From positions 1-50,306 of the forward strand of contig DAOUBA010000224.1 in NCBI GenBank assembly GCA_034432855.1: 50,306 nt of DNA, given 5' to 3'. Within the stretch, counting starts at the first letter, position 1. The number at the start of each line of letters is the position of its first letter. A program made the position numbers and the translations under genes. This DNA comes from DAOUBA01 sp034432855. Its GTDB lineage: Bacteria > Chloroflexota > Anaerolineae > B4-G1. Of the stretch, positions 23,446 to 31,213 are shown in pieces. The notes beneath the pieces are model-generated. The model saw only the letters and a program-made list of their open reading frames with translations, searched no databases and was not told the DNA's origin.

Positions 23446-24126
23446 TTACTCCGGCTCTATATCGCGTGCCTTGTAGCGGGCCGTCAGTTCCTCTTTGCTG
23501 CACGCTTTCAGTTCCGCGATCTCAGCGTCGAACTTGCCATCTGCGATCTCTTTCAGCCGCTCCTCCAGGTGCTTTGACCGCGGGGCCAGGTAGCGCCCGT
23601 AAAGGCGGCGGGCCAGGATAGCGATGTGGTACTGCGCTTCCTCTGCCGGGCAGCGCGCCGCGCACAGGCCGCACATGATACAATCAAACGACAAATCTGT
23701 CAATGCTGCAACGTCGCCCTTCATCGCGGCGGCCATGTAGCGCCGCACGTCAATTTCTTGCGGGCAGGCTTTGGTGCACGTCCCGCAGCCCAGGCAGCGC
23801 AGAATCTGCGGATAGAGCGTGAACAGCGACGTCGCCGTTGGCTGGAGTTGGGTGATGTCGTAAGTGGCGCGCTCGGCCGGGAAGAAGGGGATCTGCGCCA
23901 GGTACATCTCCGGCTGCACCACCGTCTGGCAGGCCAGGCCAAAGTAGAGTTTGGGATCGCCGGCGATGCGGTAGGCCGTCCCACATGCGCCGCAGAACCC
24001 GCCCCGGCAGCCCACGCCGCGCACGAGCCTGTAGCCAGCATACTCCATCGCCTTCATGATGGTGAGCGAGGGAGGCACCATGTATCGCTTATCCATGATG
24101 TACACCGGAATCAGACTGTCATCCAT
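23446..24126 (-). CDS. Fumarate reductase/SDH-type iron-sulfur subunit
   Basis: This 226-residue protein has an N-terminal [2Fe-2S] ferredoxin domain with C40, C45, C48 and C66 (CRGGFCGACG), then two 4Fe-4S motifs C111-C114-C117-C121P and C149-C152-C155-C159P. In standard SdhB/FrdB the last clusters differ; two full 4Fe-4S motifs resemble electron-transfer subunits of Hdr-linked systems. It likely brings electrons to the flavoprotein at 20755-22401. The ATG has GGAGAGGG upstream and lies 16 bases after the FrhB-like gene. Confidence 0.85.
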   Translation of the reverse strand: MDDSLIPVYIMDKRYMVPPSLTIMKAMEYAGYRLVRGVGCRGGFCGACGTAYRIAGDPKLYFGLACQTVVQPEMYLAQIPFFPAERATYDITQLQPTATSLFTLYPQILRCLGCGTCTKACPQEIDVRRYMAAAMKGDVAALTDLSFDCIMCGLCAARCPAEEAQYHIAILARRLYGRYLAPRSKHLEERLKEIADGKFDAEIAELKACSKEELTARYKARDIEPE

Positions 24127-24142
24127 TCAATCCCTCTCCTTG

Positions 24143-25279
24143 TCACTCCTCCCCAATCGAACTCCATTCATCTTCCTTGAATGTCACGAGCGGCAATGGC
24201 TCTTCGACGCTGCGCCCGGGCACATAGTCGAACACCGCCTGCACTTGCTGGCCGATGGCGCGGAAGACCAGGCCAACGGGCAGGTCCGCCGGACAGCCGC
24301 TGGTGCACATCCCGCAGCCGACGCACGAGAGCACCATGTGGTTGAGCCGCGTCAGATGAAAGAGCATCGTGTCGGCGGGCAATCGCGTGGCCCCTTTGCG
24401 TCGCGCCCAGTTCACGTATTGCATCGGCTCGTGCTCCATGAGGGCGCTCTTGAACAGACAGGTCTTGCAATAGCAGATCGGGCAGACGGTCATGCAGTTG
24501 TGGCAGCGCACACAGGCAGCCAAGACCCCCGCCAGCCCCTCTTTCTCCAGCCGCGCGCGGATTTCGGCGAAGCGGGCGTCGCGTGCGCTCGTGCGGGCAG
24601 CGACGATGCGGTCAATGATAGCCTCTCTCTCACCGGGAGCGGGGGAGCGGGGGAGCGGGGGAGCAGGGGAGTTCAGTTTCTCGGCTATTTCGTCGGGCAG
24701 GCTGATCGGAAGCCCCTCGTTCAGGTTTGCGCCAAAGAGTTCGAGCATGATCGCGGCTCCTTCGGCGTAGGGTTTCTCGCACATCTGGCAGGCGTCGCGC
24801 GAGTTAGGGATGGGGGATTGGGGATTAGTGATTAGGGGTTCATACAGAGAGCGCCATAAATCACTAATCACTAATCCTTGATCACTTCTTTTCGCTAGAT
24901 AGGTTGGCACATCATAAGTGCCCGCGCAATCCATCCCAATCGTCACCCAATCGTCAAGGCTGGCCTGCTGGAGTTTGACCAATTCGACGAGCGCGCGCAG
25001 TTCGCAGGGGCGCAGCACGGCGGCGATGCGCCCGCGAGGTGCGCGGATGGAGACGTGACCGACTATGCAGGCGGCGTTCAGCCCCATCACCGGCGCGAGC
25101 GGGTTGGCCGCGTCTAGCAGGGTGGGGTCGGCTACCAGCGCGGGCGTGATCGCGCCGGGTGGCGTCTCCATCGGCGTGAGCACCGCGTCTACCACGCCGG
25201 CTTCCAGCAGTCGCTTGAGGAAGCCACGCACGGCGGCCGGCGCGTCCCTACTATTCTCAAATGGGATTACAGTTCTCAT
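24143..25279 (-). CDS. FrhB/FdhB-family iron-sulfur protein
   Basis: This 378-residue protein belongs with the coenzyme F420 hydrogenase/dehydrogenase beta-subunit family. It has AAVLRPCELRALVEL, IGMDCAGTYDVPTYL, DACQMCEKPYA, CVRCHNCMTVCPICYCKTC and a last CVGCGMCTSGCP motif. Members exchange electrons between Fe-S clusters, a flavin and a hydride carrier or partner. Two repeat blocks are inserted in frame: RSDQGLVISD...NPQSPIPNS after YLAK, and SPAPPLPRSPAPG. Its ATG overlaps the stop of the GT87-like gene by four bases. With mvhD and HdrA2 upstream it may form an input module for the Hdr complex. Confidence 0.82.
   Translation of the reverse strand: MRTVIPFENSRDAPAAVRGFLKRLLEAGVVDAVLTPMETPPGAITPALVADPTLLDAANPLAPVMGLNAACIVGHVSIRAPRGRIAAVLRPCELRALVELVKLQQASLDDWVTIGMDCAGTYDVPTYLAKRSDQGLVISDLWRSLYEPLITNPQSPIPNSRDACQMCEKPYAEGAAIMLELFGANLNEGLPISLPDEIAEKLNSPAPPLPRSPAPGEREAIIDRIVAARTSARDARFAEIRARLEKEGLAGVLAACVRCHNCMTVCPICYCKTCLFKSALMEHEPMQYVNWARRKGATRLPADTMLFHLTRLNHMVLSCVGCGMCTSGCPADLPVGLVFRAIGQQVQAVFDYVPGRSVEEPLPLVTFKEDEWSSIGEE
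24633..24671. repeat. GGGGGAGCGGGGGAGC repeat inside the FrhB-like gene
   Basis: Four units of GGGAGCGG(G)G are read in frame as SPAPPLPRSPAPG. Related blocks occur in cooC (45259-45299) and at the 5' end of the RACo-like gene (50268-50306). Confidence 0.8.
24804..24888. repeat. GATTAGTGATT-type inverted repeat inside the FrhB-like gene
   Basis: GGGGGATTGGGGATTAGTGATTAG faces AATCACTAATCACTAATCCTTGATCAC across a 20-base centre. It is read in frame between YLAK and DACQMC. Confidence 0.85.
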
Positions 25280-26373
25280 TGTCCCTCATTTCTGGAATGC
25301 AAATTGCAGACCGCGAATTGCGGTTTCGAACGTGTATGCCAGGCAAGTACGGCCCATGTCACAGCCAGCATCACCGTCCAGTAGTATGTACTCCATTGGA
25401 ACTGGACGTCAGGCGCAAACAGGGTTAGATAAGGTAAATCGGTCAGTGCAACCAGAATCGCGCCAGCAAGTGGCTGCGATTGAAGCAAGGGTATTATCCC
25501 CACGGCAAGCACGGTCAAGAAACTGTTGCCAGCCGCGTACGGCGACAGCAGCAGCGAGGCCGCGATCAGCATGCCGGCCTTTTCCCGCGCGATCGCAGGG
25601 CGACCAGCCAGGACTATGTAGAGCGTGGCCGCTAATAGCCCTCCTCCTAGGATGACGAACACCCAGGTCGGAAATCCCAGCCGGCCCACAGTGGCTGGCA
25701 GGCTGCAGTCCATAATGGACTCTCGCTGAGGTATGCTTACCATCGCATTCCACCAATCTCTTCCAAACCAGATCAGGCTTAGCACAACTACTAGACCGAC
25801 CATCAGGCTCGTTGCGAGCCATTCTCTAAGAGGCCAAGTGCGGAGTACGTACACCGCCAGACAAGCGATCAGTAGCCAGGTCGCCTGAGGTTTGACTGTC
25901 GCGAGCAACGTTCCAGCGGCTAGTACCCAGGGATTCAAAGTTCCATAGCCATGCAAGATCAGCAGTACACCCGCTATCACCAGTCCTTCAAAGTTGCCGT
26001 CAACCAGCTGACGCATTGTAAGGAAGGAAGTGGCAAGCAGGGCTGTGCCTAGCCACCGGATCTTGGTGTTTGAAGATCGCGGAACACTGGCTATGAGTAT
26101 TGCGACTGTAATGAAGCTCAACAATCCCCAACTGGCGCGAAAAGTCAAGAGCCCCAACGGGAGCAGCGGAAGGATGCTCCACGGAGGATTGCGCAAACCC
26201 GTGTCGCCATACTTGGGTATCCCACCTCGAAGTCCCGACCACAACCCGCGCCAATCCAATGCCAGCGTTGTCCCTTCAATTGGGAGATGCTCGAAAAAGG
26301 CCATAAGCAGGTAAGCGGCTGCCACCAATAACAAAATGGCAGCTGTTATTCCTACAAATCTCCTGGCATTCAT
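25276..26373 (-). CDS. Polytopic membrane protein, GT87/DUF2029-like
   Basis: This protein of about 365 residues has roughly nine hydrophobic segments and an early acidic motif LALDWRGLWSGLRGG plus NPPWSILPLLPLGLL, as in GT87 (DUF2029) polyprenol-sugar-dependent glycosyltransferases. It lies between mvhD (stop three bases away) and the FrhB-like gene (four-base overlap) and its base composition looks more AT-rich than theirs. Its last residues (SKPQFAVCNLHSRN) come from a short repeat. Function in the electron-transfer operon is not apparent; it may be a later insertion. Confidence 0.7.
   Translation of the reverse strand: MNARRFVGITAAILLLVAAAYLLMAFFEHLPIEGTTLALDWRGLWSGLRGGIPKYGDTGLRNPPWSILPLLPLGLLTFRASWGLLSFITVAILIASVPRSSNTKIRWLGTALLATSFLTMRQLVDGNFEGLVIAGVLLILHGYGTLNPWVLAAGTLLATVKPQATWLLIACLAVYVLRTWPLREWLATSLMVGLVVVLSLIWFGRDWWNAMVSIPQRESIMDCSLPATVGRLGFPTWVFVILGGGLLAATLYIVLAGRPAIAREKAGMLIAASLLLSPYAAGNSFLTVLAVGIIPLLQSQPLAGAILVALTDLPYLTLFAPDVQFQWSTYYWTVMLAVTWAVLAWHTRSKPQFAVCNLHSRNEGQ
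25293..25327. repeat. TGCAAATTGCAGACCGCGAATTGCGG repeat at the 3' end of the GT87-like gene
   Basis: An imperfect repeat of (A)ATTGC(A/G)G words forms the last coding residues FAVCNLHSRN. Only this copy is seen in the window. Confidence 0.5.
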
Positions 26374-26376
26374 CAC

Positions 26377-26805
26377 TCACACTGCCCACTTCTTGCGCAT
26401 CGGATTCGGCCCCTTGGCCTGCATGGCCTTGGTCATCTCAGTCACCGTCTCGGCGAAACGCTGCCCTTCGGAGGCGCTGATCCACCGCAGCCAGACCCGG
26501 TCCTCGTCGAAGCCGGCCGCCTTGAGGATCTCTTTGAGCGCGATGATGCGTCGCCGCGCCTTATAGTTCCCCGACTGATAGTGACAATCGCCGGGATGAC
26601 AACCGCCGATGAGTACGCCATCGGCGCCGTCCAGCAGCGGCTTGAGCACGTAGGTGGGGTCCACCGAGCCGGAGCACATCAGGCGAATGATGCGTACGTT
26701 GGGCGGGTACTGGATGCGCGACGTGCCCGCCAGGTCCGCCCCGGTGTAGGTGCACCAGTTGCACAGGAAAGCGATGATTTTGGGTTCGAACTTGTCTTCA
26801 GGCAT
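26377..26805 (-). CDS. mvhD: MvhD-like hydrogenase iron-sulfur subunit
   Basis: This 142-residue protein has C15, C18, C44, C69 and C74 in FLCNWCTYTGAD, RLMCSGSVD and GCHPGDCHY. C69 aligns exactly with the UGA codon of the copy at 9534-9965. The ATG at 26805 has GAGGGA upstream; an in-frame codon further upstream lies in repeat sequence. It follows the HdrA2-type gene and probably docks to its protein. Confidence 0.93.
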   Translation of the reverse strand: MPEDKFEPKIIAFLCNWCTYTGADLAGTSRIQYPPNVRIIRLMCSGSVDPTYVLKPLLDGADGVLIGGCHPGDCHYQSGNYKARRRIIALKEILKAAGFDEDRVWLRWISASEGQRFAETVTEMTKAMQAKGPNPMRKKWAV

Positions 26806-26824
26806 ATCTTCCCTCTTGGTCTTG

Positions 26825-26910
26825 GAGTTGGTAAGTTGGTACATTGGTAGATTGGTCAGAGGTATTTGCTCACCAGTCTACCAACATACCAGTTTACCAA
26901 CCTACCAACA
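26825..26910. repeat. TTGGTAGATTGGT-type inverted repeat between hdrA2 and mvhD
   Basis: GTAAGTTGGTACATTGGTAGATTGG faces CCAGTCTACCAACATACCAGTTTACCAACC. It overlaps the last codons of the HdrA2-type gene (LVGW and stop). Confidence 0.8.
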
Positions 26911-28651
26911 TCTCCACCTGCGCCAGCACCTGCTCGGCGGTAAAATGCTGCAGGCGGATGGCCTTGGAGGGGCAGGCCGACGCGCACGCCCCGCAGCCTT
27001 TGCACAGGACGGCGTTGACCTTCGAGACGCCCCATACCGGGTCGAGCGCCGGGGCTCCCGACGGGCACACCTCCACGCACGTTCCGCACCCGGCGCACAG
27101 GTCGCTCTCCACTACCGCCGTAGCCGATTCCACGGGGACACTCCCGCGGATGAGCGGGATGAGCGCCGACGCAGCCGCCGCCTTGGCCTGCGCCACCGTG
27201 TCGGGGATGTCCTTGGGCGCCTGGCAGCAGCCGGCCAGGAAGACGCCGTCTACTGCTGTATCCACCGGGCGCAACTTGGGGTGCCCTTCCAGGAAAAAGC
27301 CGTCGGCGGAGCGCGGCAATTTCAGCAGCGAGGAGAGCACCCCCGCATCGGCGCGTGGCTCCATCCCCACTGCCAGCACCACCAGGTCGGCTTCATATTC
27401 GATGGGCTGGCCCAAGAGCGTGTCCTCGGCTACGAGCACGACCCGCTCGCCCCGGCGGTTGATCTCGGAGACGTTGCCGCGTCGGTAGCGCACGCCCTTC
27501 CTCCGCGCCTCGTCGTAGAACTCTTCGCCGCCTTTGCCGAAGGTGCGCACGTCCATATAAAAGACCGTGACCTCAGCCTGGGGCAGCAGTTCGCGCACCA
27601 GGCGGGCCTGCTTGGCGCTGACCATACAGCAGACCCGCGAGCAGTACGGGTTGCCCACCTGCGCGTCGCGCGAGCCCACGCACTTGATGAAGGCAACACG
27701 CTGGGGGGTATGTCCGTTTACCGTCAGGTCGCCTTGCGCCAACCGGTGCTCCATCTCCGGCGTCGTGATGACGTTCGGGTACTGCCCATAGCCCAGTTCC
27801 GGCTTGCGGCGCGGGTCGAAGATGTCGTAGCCGGTGGCGACGATGATGGAACCGACGGAGTGATTTGTGATTTGTGATTTGTGATTGGGGATTGGGGATT
27901 CCTGAAGTGTTCGCCCTGAATCACTAATCACTAATCCCTGATCACTAATCACCGATACCTCAAAGTTGCCGACGTAACCCTCAATTCCCGCGACCCGGCT
28001 GTTCAGCAAGATCGAGATGTTTGGGTGAGTCGTCGCGCGCGCGATCAGCGGTTCCAGCAGTTCTGCCACCGACTCCAGGGTGGGAAAGGTGCGGTTGAGA
28101 TCGGCCAGTCGTCCGCCCAGATGGTCGCTTTGCTCCACCAGGGTGACCGGGAAGCCGGCGTCGGCCACATCGAGCGCGGCGACCAGCCCGGCCAGCCCGC
28201 CGCCGATGATCAGCGCGCCCGGTGTGACGCCGACCTCGCGCGGCTCTAGCGGCTCCAGCAATGCTGCCTTGGCCACCGTCGCTGCGACCAGGGATTGGGC
28301 TTTCGTCGTCGCCTCTTCGCGGTCGGCATGCACCCACGAGCACTGCTCGCGGATGTTCGCCATTTCCACCAGATACGGGTTCAGGCCCGCCTGCTGGAGG
28401 GCGCCGCGAAAGGTCGGCTCGTGCATGCGCGGCGAGCAGGAGGCCACCACCACCCGGTTCAGCCCAAATTCCCGGATGTCCTGGCGGATCAGTCCCTGAC
28501 CGGGGTCGGAGCACATGTACAGGTAATGGCGCGCCACGACGACGCCGGGCAGTCTCGCGGCGAACTCGGTCACCCGTTCTACGTCTACCGTCGCGGCGAT
28601 GTTTACGCCGCAGTGGCAGACATAAACGCCGATACGAAGTTGAGATTCCAT
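26894..28651 (-). CDS. hdrA: HdrA2-type heterodisulfide reductase subunit A
   Basis: This 585-residue protein begins with the HdrA N-terminal domain (VYVCHCGVNI, C12/C14; CSDPGQ; CSPRMHEPTFR; REQCSWVH). A flavin fold follows (LIIGGGLAGLVAA), then KCVGSRD...YCSRVCC and two terminal 4Fe-4S motifs CAGCGTCVEVCP and CKGCGACASACP. It lacks the middle ferredoxin of canonical HdrA; a repeat-encoded insert lies at that point. This is the same layout as the second half of the large fusions. The ATG at 28651 has no clear Shine-Dalgarno site, and a promoter on the opposite strand begins five bases upstream. Confidence 0.9.
   Translation of the reverse strand: MESQLRIGVYVCHCGVNIAATVDVERVTEFAARLPGVVVARHYLYMCSDPGQGLIRQDIREFGLNRVVVASCSPRMHEPTFRGALQQAGLNPYLVEMANIREQCSWVHADREEATTKAQSLVAATVAKAALLEPLEPREVGVTPGALIIGGGLAGLVAALDVADAGFPVTLVEQSDHLGGRLADLNRTFPTLESVAELLEPLIARATTHPNISILLNSRVAGIEGYVGNFEVSVISDQGLVISDSGRTLQESPIPNHKSQITNHSVGSIIVATGYDIFDPRRKPELGYGQYPNVITTPEMEHRLAQGDLTVNGHTPQRVAFIKCVGSRDAQVGNPYCSRVCCMVSAKQARLVRELLPQAEVTVFYMDVRTFGKGGEEFYDEARRKGVRYRRGNVSEINRRGERVVLVAEDTLLGQPIEYEADLVVLAVGMEPRADAGVLSSLLKLPRSADGFFLEGHPKLRPVDTAVDGVFLAGCCQAPKDIPDTVAQAKAAAASALIPLIRGSVPVESATAVVESDLCAGCGTCVEVCPSGAPALDPVWGVSKVNAVLCKGCGACASACPSKAIRLQHFTAEQVLAQVEMLVGW
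27861..27955. repeat. GATTTGTGATT/GATTGGGGATT inverted repeat inside the HdrA2-type gene
   Basis: TGATTTGTGATTTGTGATTGGGG faces AATCACTAATCACTAATCCCTGATCACTAATC. It is read in frame as about 32 residues (VISDQGLVISDSGRT...QITNHS) where canonical HdrA has its middle ferredoxin. Confidence 0.85.
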
Positions 28652-28655
28652 TTGC

Positions 28656-28684
28656 TTGACAGGGAAAGGATTGTCCCGTATAAT
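28656..28684 (+). promoter_or_regulatory. Consensus sigma-70-type promoter
   Basis: TTGACA (28656-28661) and TATAAT (28679-28684) are both perfect and separated by 17 bases. It points rightward, away from the HdrA2-type gene and into a structured non-coding region. Transcription should begin near 28691. Confidence 0.85.
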
Positions 28685-28690
28685 GGTGAC

Positions 28691-28793
28691 AGACTGGCCT
28701 CGTAAGTCCTGGAACAGGCTGCTCCGATGTAAGTCGGTGATACTCCGTCTTCGAACGGTGAGAATCGGCCCCCAGGGTGAGCCAGTTTTTTAT
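28691..28793 (+). ncRNA. Candidate structured small RNA
   Basis: The region after the promoter can fold into a closed structure. The ends pair: 28693-28701 (ACTGGC plus TC, with one bulged C) with 28779-28786 (GAGCCAGT). Inside are hairpins CCTG/CAGG, CCGA/TCGG (loop TGTAAG) and CCGT/ACGG (loop CTTCGA). The words GGTGAT, GGTGAG and GGTGAG recur after hairpins two, three and before the closing stem. A run of six T follows the closing stem (28786-28791), as in an intrinsic terminator. No convincing open frame is seen. I do not recognise it as tRNA, 6S, SRP, tmRNA or a common riboswitch. It slightly overlaps the extended 3' end of the DUF3800 frame on the other strand. Confidence 0.65.
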
Positions 28794-29398
28794 TCCAGTA
28801 TTTCCTCCACGACGATCCGCTCACGGATGATTTGGTAGAACGTGTCATCGCCGCGCTCGTACTTTTGGAAGATAGCCTATACCACCGCATCGGCTACCTG
28901 GATGGCCTTCTCCTGTTCCGACATCGCGTATCCGATTGCGACTGAGTGGTTCAGGTCTACCGCTCCGTGCATCAGGGCGTCAGCCAGACGCCCCTGAAGA
29001 AATGGGTTGGTATAGCGTCTGTCCAGAGTCACCTCGAACTTGGGATACTTTTCCAAGCAGTGCTGCACAGCCCGAGAGCATGCCAGCCGATACCAGTCCT
29101 CTGGTTCTCTTGGTTGTTTGGCCTTCTGCTTGTCCAGGATCACGGCAACGATTTCGATGTTCAACGCCGCTGCGTCGCTCAGTAGCCGAGTCACGATCTT
29201 ACGAGGCGTGTGCCACGCTTTCAACTCGGGAACATCCTTGAGCCGCTTACCCAGCCTCTTTCTGGCCTTTGCCACCGCTTTCCTGAGCCTGCGCAAGTCT
29301 CCAATGATCACAGCTACGATCAGATAACGCGACGAGCCTTGCGCATGTCCCACGTCCCCCGCTTCATCGAGTACGCCCTCTCTTATGGTTACGTTCAT
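28790..29398 (-). pseudogene. DUF3800 family protein with internal amber codon
   Basis: The frame starts at an ATG that overlaps the stop of the HdrC-HdrB gene by four bases. It has the DUF3800 motif VLDEAGDVG near the N-terminus and IQVADAVV near the C-terminus; these acidic residues suggest an RNase H-like nuclease fold, which is unproven. A TAG at 28877-28879 ends the 173-residue product. The next 28 codons stay open in the same frame (AIFQKYERGDDTFYQII and on to TAA at 28790) and look like the normal family tail, so TAG probably replaced a tryptophan codon. The truncated protein may or may not still work. Confidence 0.72.
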
Positions 29399-30510
29399 AG
29401 GGCCAGGTTCACCAACTCCATAATATCCATCACCTTCAGCCGCTCCTCCAGCCCCTGCACCTTGACCGCGTCCTCCAACGTGAGCAGGCAAAAGGGACAG
29501 GCGACGGCCAGGATTTCGGCGCCGGTCGCGGCGGCCTCGTGCACGCGCTGAAAAGCCAGCCGTTCCTCCTTGTTGGTGCCCTCGGCCCACATGCGCCCGC
29601 CGCCGCCCTCACAACACAGGCTGCGCTCGCGGTTGCGGTCCATCTCGATCAATTCGACGCCGGGAATGGCCTTGAGTATGGCGCGTGGCTCGTCAAAGAC
29701 GTGGTTCTGCTTGCCCAGGAAACACGGGTCGTGATATGTGACCTTCTTATTGACTTCGTTCGTCAAGTACAGGCGCTCCGCTTCGATCAGTCGGGCAATC
29801 AGTTGTGTATAGTGCAATACCTCGATGCCATCCAGGTGGTACTCGTTTTTGAGCGCGTTGAAGCAATGCGGCGACGTGGTCACCAACTGGCCGGCGCCTG
29901 TGCTGCGGATGACCTCGCCGTTCTCCTCGACCAACATCTCGAACAGCCCCATCTCTCCCATGCGGCGCACCTCGTTGCCGCAGCAACTCTCCTGTGTGCC
30001 CAGCGTGCCAAAGTCCAGGCCCGCCGCCGCGAACGCGCGCACGAGCGCGCGGGGAATCACCTGTGCACGTGGGTCATAGGATGCCGTACAGCACACAAAG
30101 TAGAGTGTCTCGCAACCTTCCTGTGCTGCCTTGATCTCCAGCCCGGCGGCCCAGGCAGCGCGATCTTCGCGCGCGATGCCGCCGGGATTGCCCTGGCGAA
30201 AGACCCCCATCAGCGCGTCGCCGATGGTCTCCGGGACGCGTCCGCTCTCCACCAGTTGGCCGCGCAGCCCGATGATCAGTTCTGCCGGGCGCACGTCCTT
30301 GGGACAACGCTCGACGCAGGTGAAGCAGGTGGTGCAATCCCACACCTCAGGATGCGCATTGATGTCCAATTCCGACTCTACCAGCATATGATAGATCAGG
30401 CTGCGCATATTGAGCGTCGTCTTACGTGCCAACGGGCAGCCGCCGGTACACTTGCCGCACTGGATGCAGCCCAGCAGTTCCAGTTGTTCAACCAATGGGG
30501 CAGTTTTCAT
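29395..30510 (-). CDS. hdrCB: HdrC-HdrB fusion (HdrD-like Fe-S protein)
   Basis: This 371-residue protein has ferredoxin motifs CIQCGKCTGGCP and CTTCFTCVERCP followed by two CCG-type domains. The first CCG domain reads CC...SCCGNEV...TTSPHC, with Ser in place of a usual Cys, as in HdrD relatives; the second has DPCFLGKQN...LCCEGGGG...ACPFC. It would reduce a disulfide or quinone-like acceptor or relay electrons to HdrA. The ATG at 30510 (GGGGA eight bases upstream) is preferred to a GTG at 30516. It lies between the HdrA1-type and HdrA2-type genes in the same direction. Confidence 0.9.
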   Translation of the reverse strand: MKTAPLVEQLELLGCIQCGKCTGGCPLARKTTLNMRSLIYHMLVESELDINAHPEVWDCTTCFTCVERCPKDVRPAELIIGLRGQLVESGRVPETIGDALMGVFRQGNPGGIAREDRAAWAAGLEIKAAQEGCETLYFVCCTASYDPRAQVIPRALVRAFAAAGLDFGTLGTQESCCGNEVRRMGEMGLFEMLVEENGEVIRSTGAGQLVTTSPHCFNALKNEYHLDGIEVLHYTQLIARLIEAERLYLTNEVNKKVTYHDPCFLGKQNHVFDEPRAILKAIPGVELIEMDRNRERSLCCEGGGGRMWAEGTNKEERLAFQRVHEAAATGAEILAVACPFCLLTLEDAVKVQGLEERLKVMDIMELVNLAL

Positions 30511-30539
30511 CGTCACTATCCCCTGCCACTATCCGGCCT

Positions 30540-30568
30540 TTGACGCGTGTGAGGATTTCGAGTATACT
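30540..30568 (+). promoter_or_regulatory. Sigma-70-type promoter for DUF6516 module 1
   Basis: TTGACG (30540-30545) and TATACT (30563-30568) are 17 bases apart, 30 bases before the start of the first module gene. It is divergent from the HdrC-HdrB gene. Confidence 0.7.
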
Positions 30569-30597
30569 ATGTTCAAGCAGCAAGTCAGGAGAGCGCT

Positions 30598-30912
30598 ATG
30601 GAGACTTCACGTCACCTCACTCTATCTTCGCCACCCGCCAACTTGACGCTGGAGCAGGTTCGTGTCTTGGAAGCCGATACTGCCGCACGAGCCGACCTTC
30701 TGTGCCAGATCATCCACGGCTTTGAGCGAAAATATCGTTGCTCGCTGGAGACCCTTGAGCGCAAGTTAGAAAACCGGGAGGTAGCGGAGCACCCTTCCTG
30801 GGAAGACTCTATTGAATGGCGCAATGCTGTTGAGCAGTTGGAGCGCATTGAAACAAGCAGGAACATATTCGCGTGGCTGGATCGCTGGCTCGTGCAACAC
30901 AACGCTTCATAG
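30598..30912 (+). CDS. Small helical protein, antitoxin-like partner of DUF6516 (module 1)
   Basis: This 104-residue protein is mostly helical and charged, with RADLLCQIIHGFERKYRCSL and HPSWEDSIEWRNAVEQLE. Proteins like it are often found directly before DUF6516 genes. The ATG has AGGAGA upstream and its own promoter. It overlaps the following DUF6516 frame. An antitoxin role is inferred from gene order only. Confidence 0.7.
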   Translation: METSRHLTLSSPPANLTLEQVRVLEADTAARADLLCQIIHGFERKYRCSLETLERKLENREVAEHPSWEDSIEWRNAVEQLERIETSRNIFAWLDRWLVQHNAS

Positions 30913-31213
30913 AAGCCTGCCCGTACGTGGTCTCTGTCCGCGATCTGGTGACCAGGGTGCGTGTCGAACTGCAAGGTGGCTATTTTGTGGATCTCTATTA
31001 CAACCCCCCATGGGCAAGTACTCTTACACCCTGATCCGGCAAGGCCAGCGCATCATTGGCTGGGATAATGCCCGGCACCATCCTGACCTGCCTCGTTTTC
31101 CTCATCACTTTCATTGTGCAGATGGCCATGTAGAGTCCTCCGACCTTGTGGGCGATCCCGAATTGGACATAGCCATCGTAGCAGCCGGTGTGAACGCTCT
31201 CCTGGAATCCTGA
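30873..31213 (+). pseudogene. DUF6516 protein (toxin-like), frameshifted
   Basis: From a GTG at 30873 the frame reads FIEACPYVVSVRDLV and GGYFVDLYYNP, then breaks at a CCCCCC run near 31003-31008. The family continues one frame over as GKYSYTLIRQGQRIIGWDNA, HHPDLPRFPHHFH and so on to TGA at 31213. The family motif is YYN..TGKYSY..., so the run has gained or lost bases. Homopolymer slippage or a sequencing error are both possible. Its 3' end is antisense to the tail of the HdrA1-type gene. Confidence 0.75.

Noticed and set aside
28691..28793. The structured RNA as tRNA-Sec (selC)
   Set aside because: There is no acceptor stem with CCA, no TTCGA in a T-arm context and no UCA anticodon arm; the TTCGA present is in a hairpin loop of only four pairs.
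28877..28879. TAG in the DUF3800 gene as a pyrrolysine codon
   Set aside because: No pyl genes are in view, and the alignment position after QVADAVV fits a lost Trp in an accessory gene; a nonsense mutation is simpler.
28603..28890. 95-codon minus-strand frame over the promoter and RNA region
   Set aside because: It covers parts of hdrA, the structured RNA and DUF3800 in the wrong frames and has no family features.
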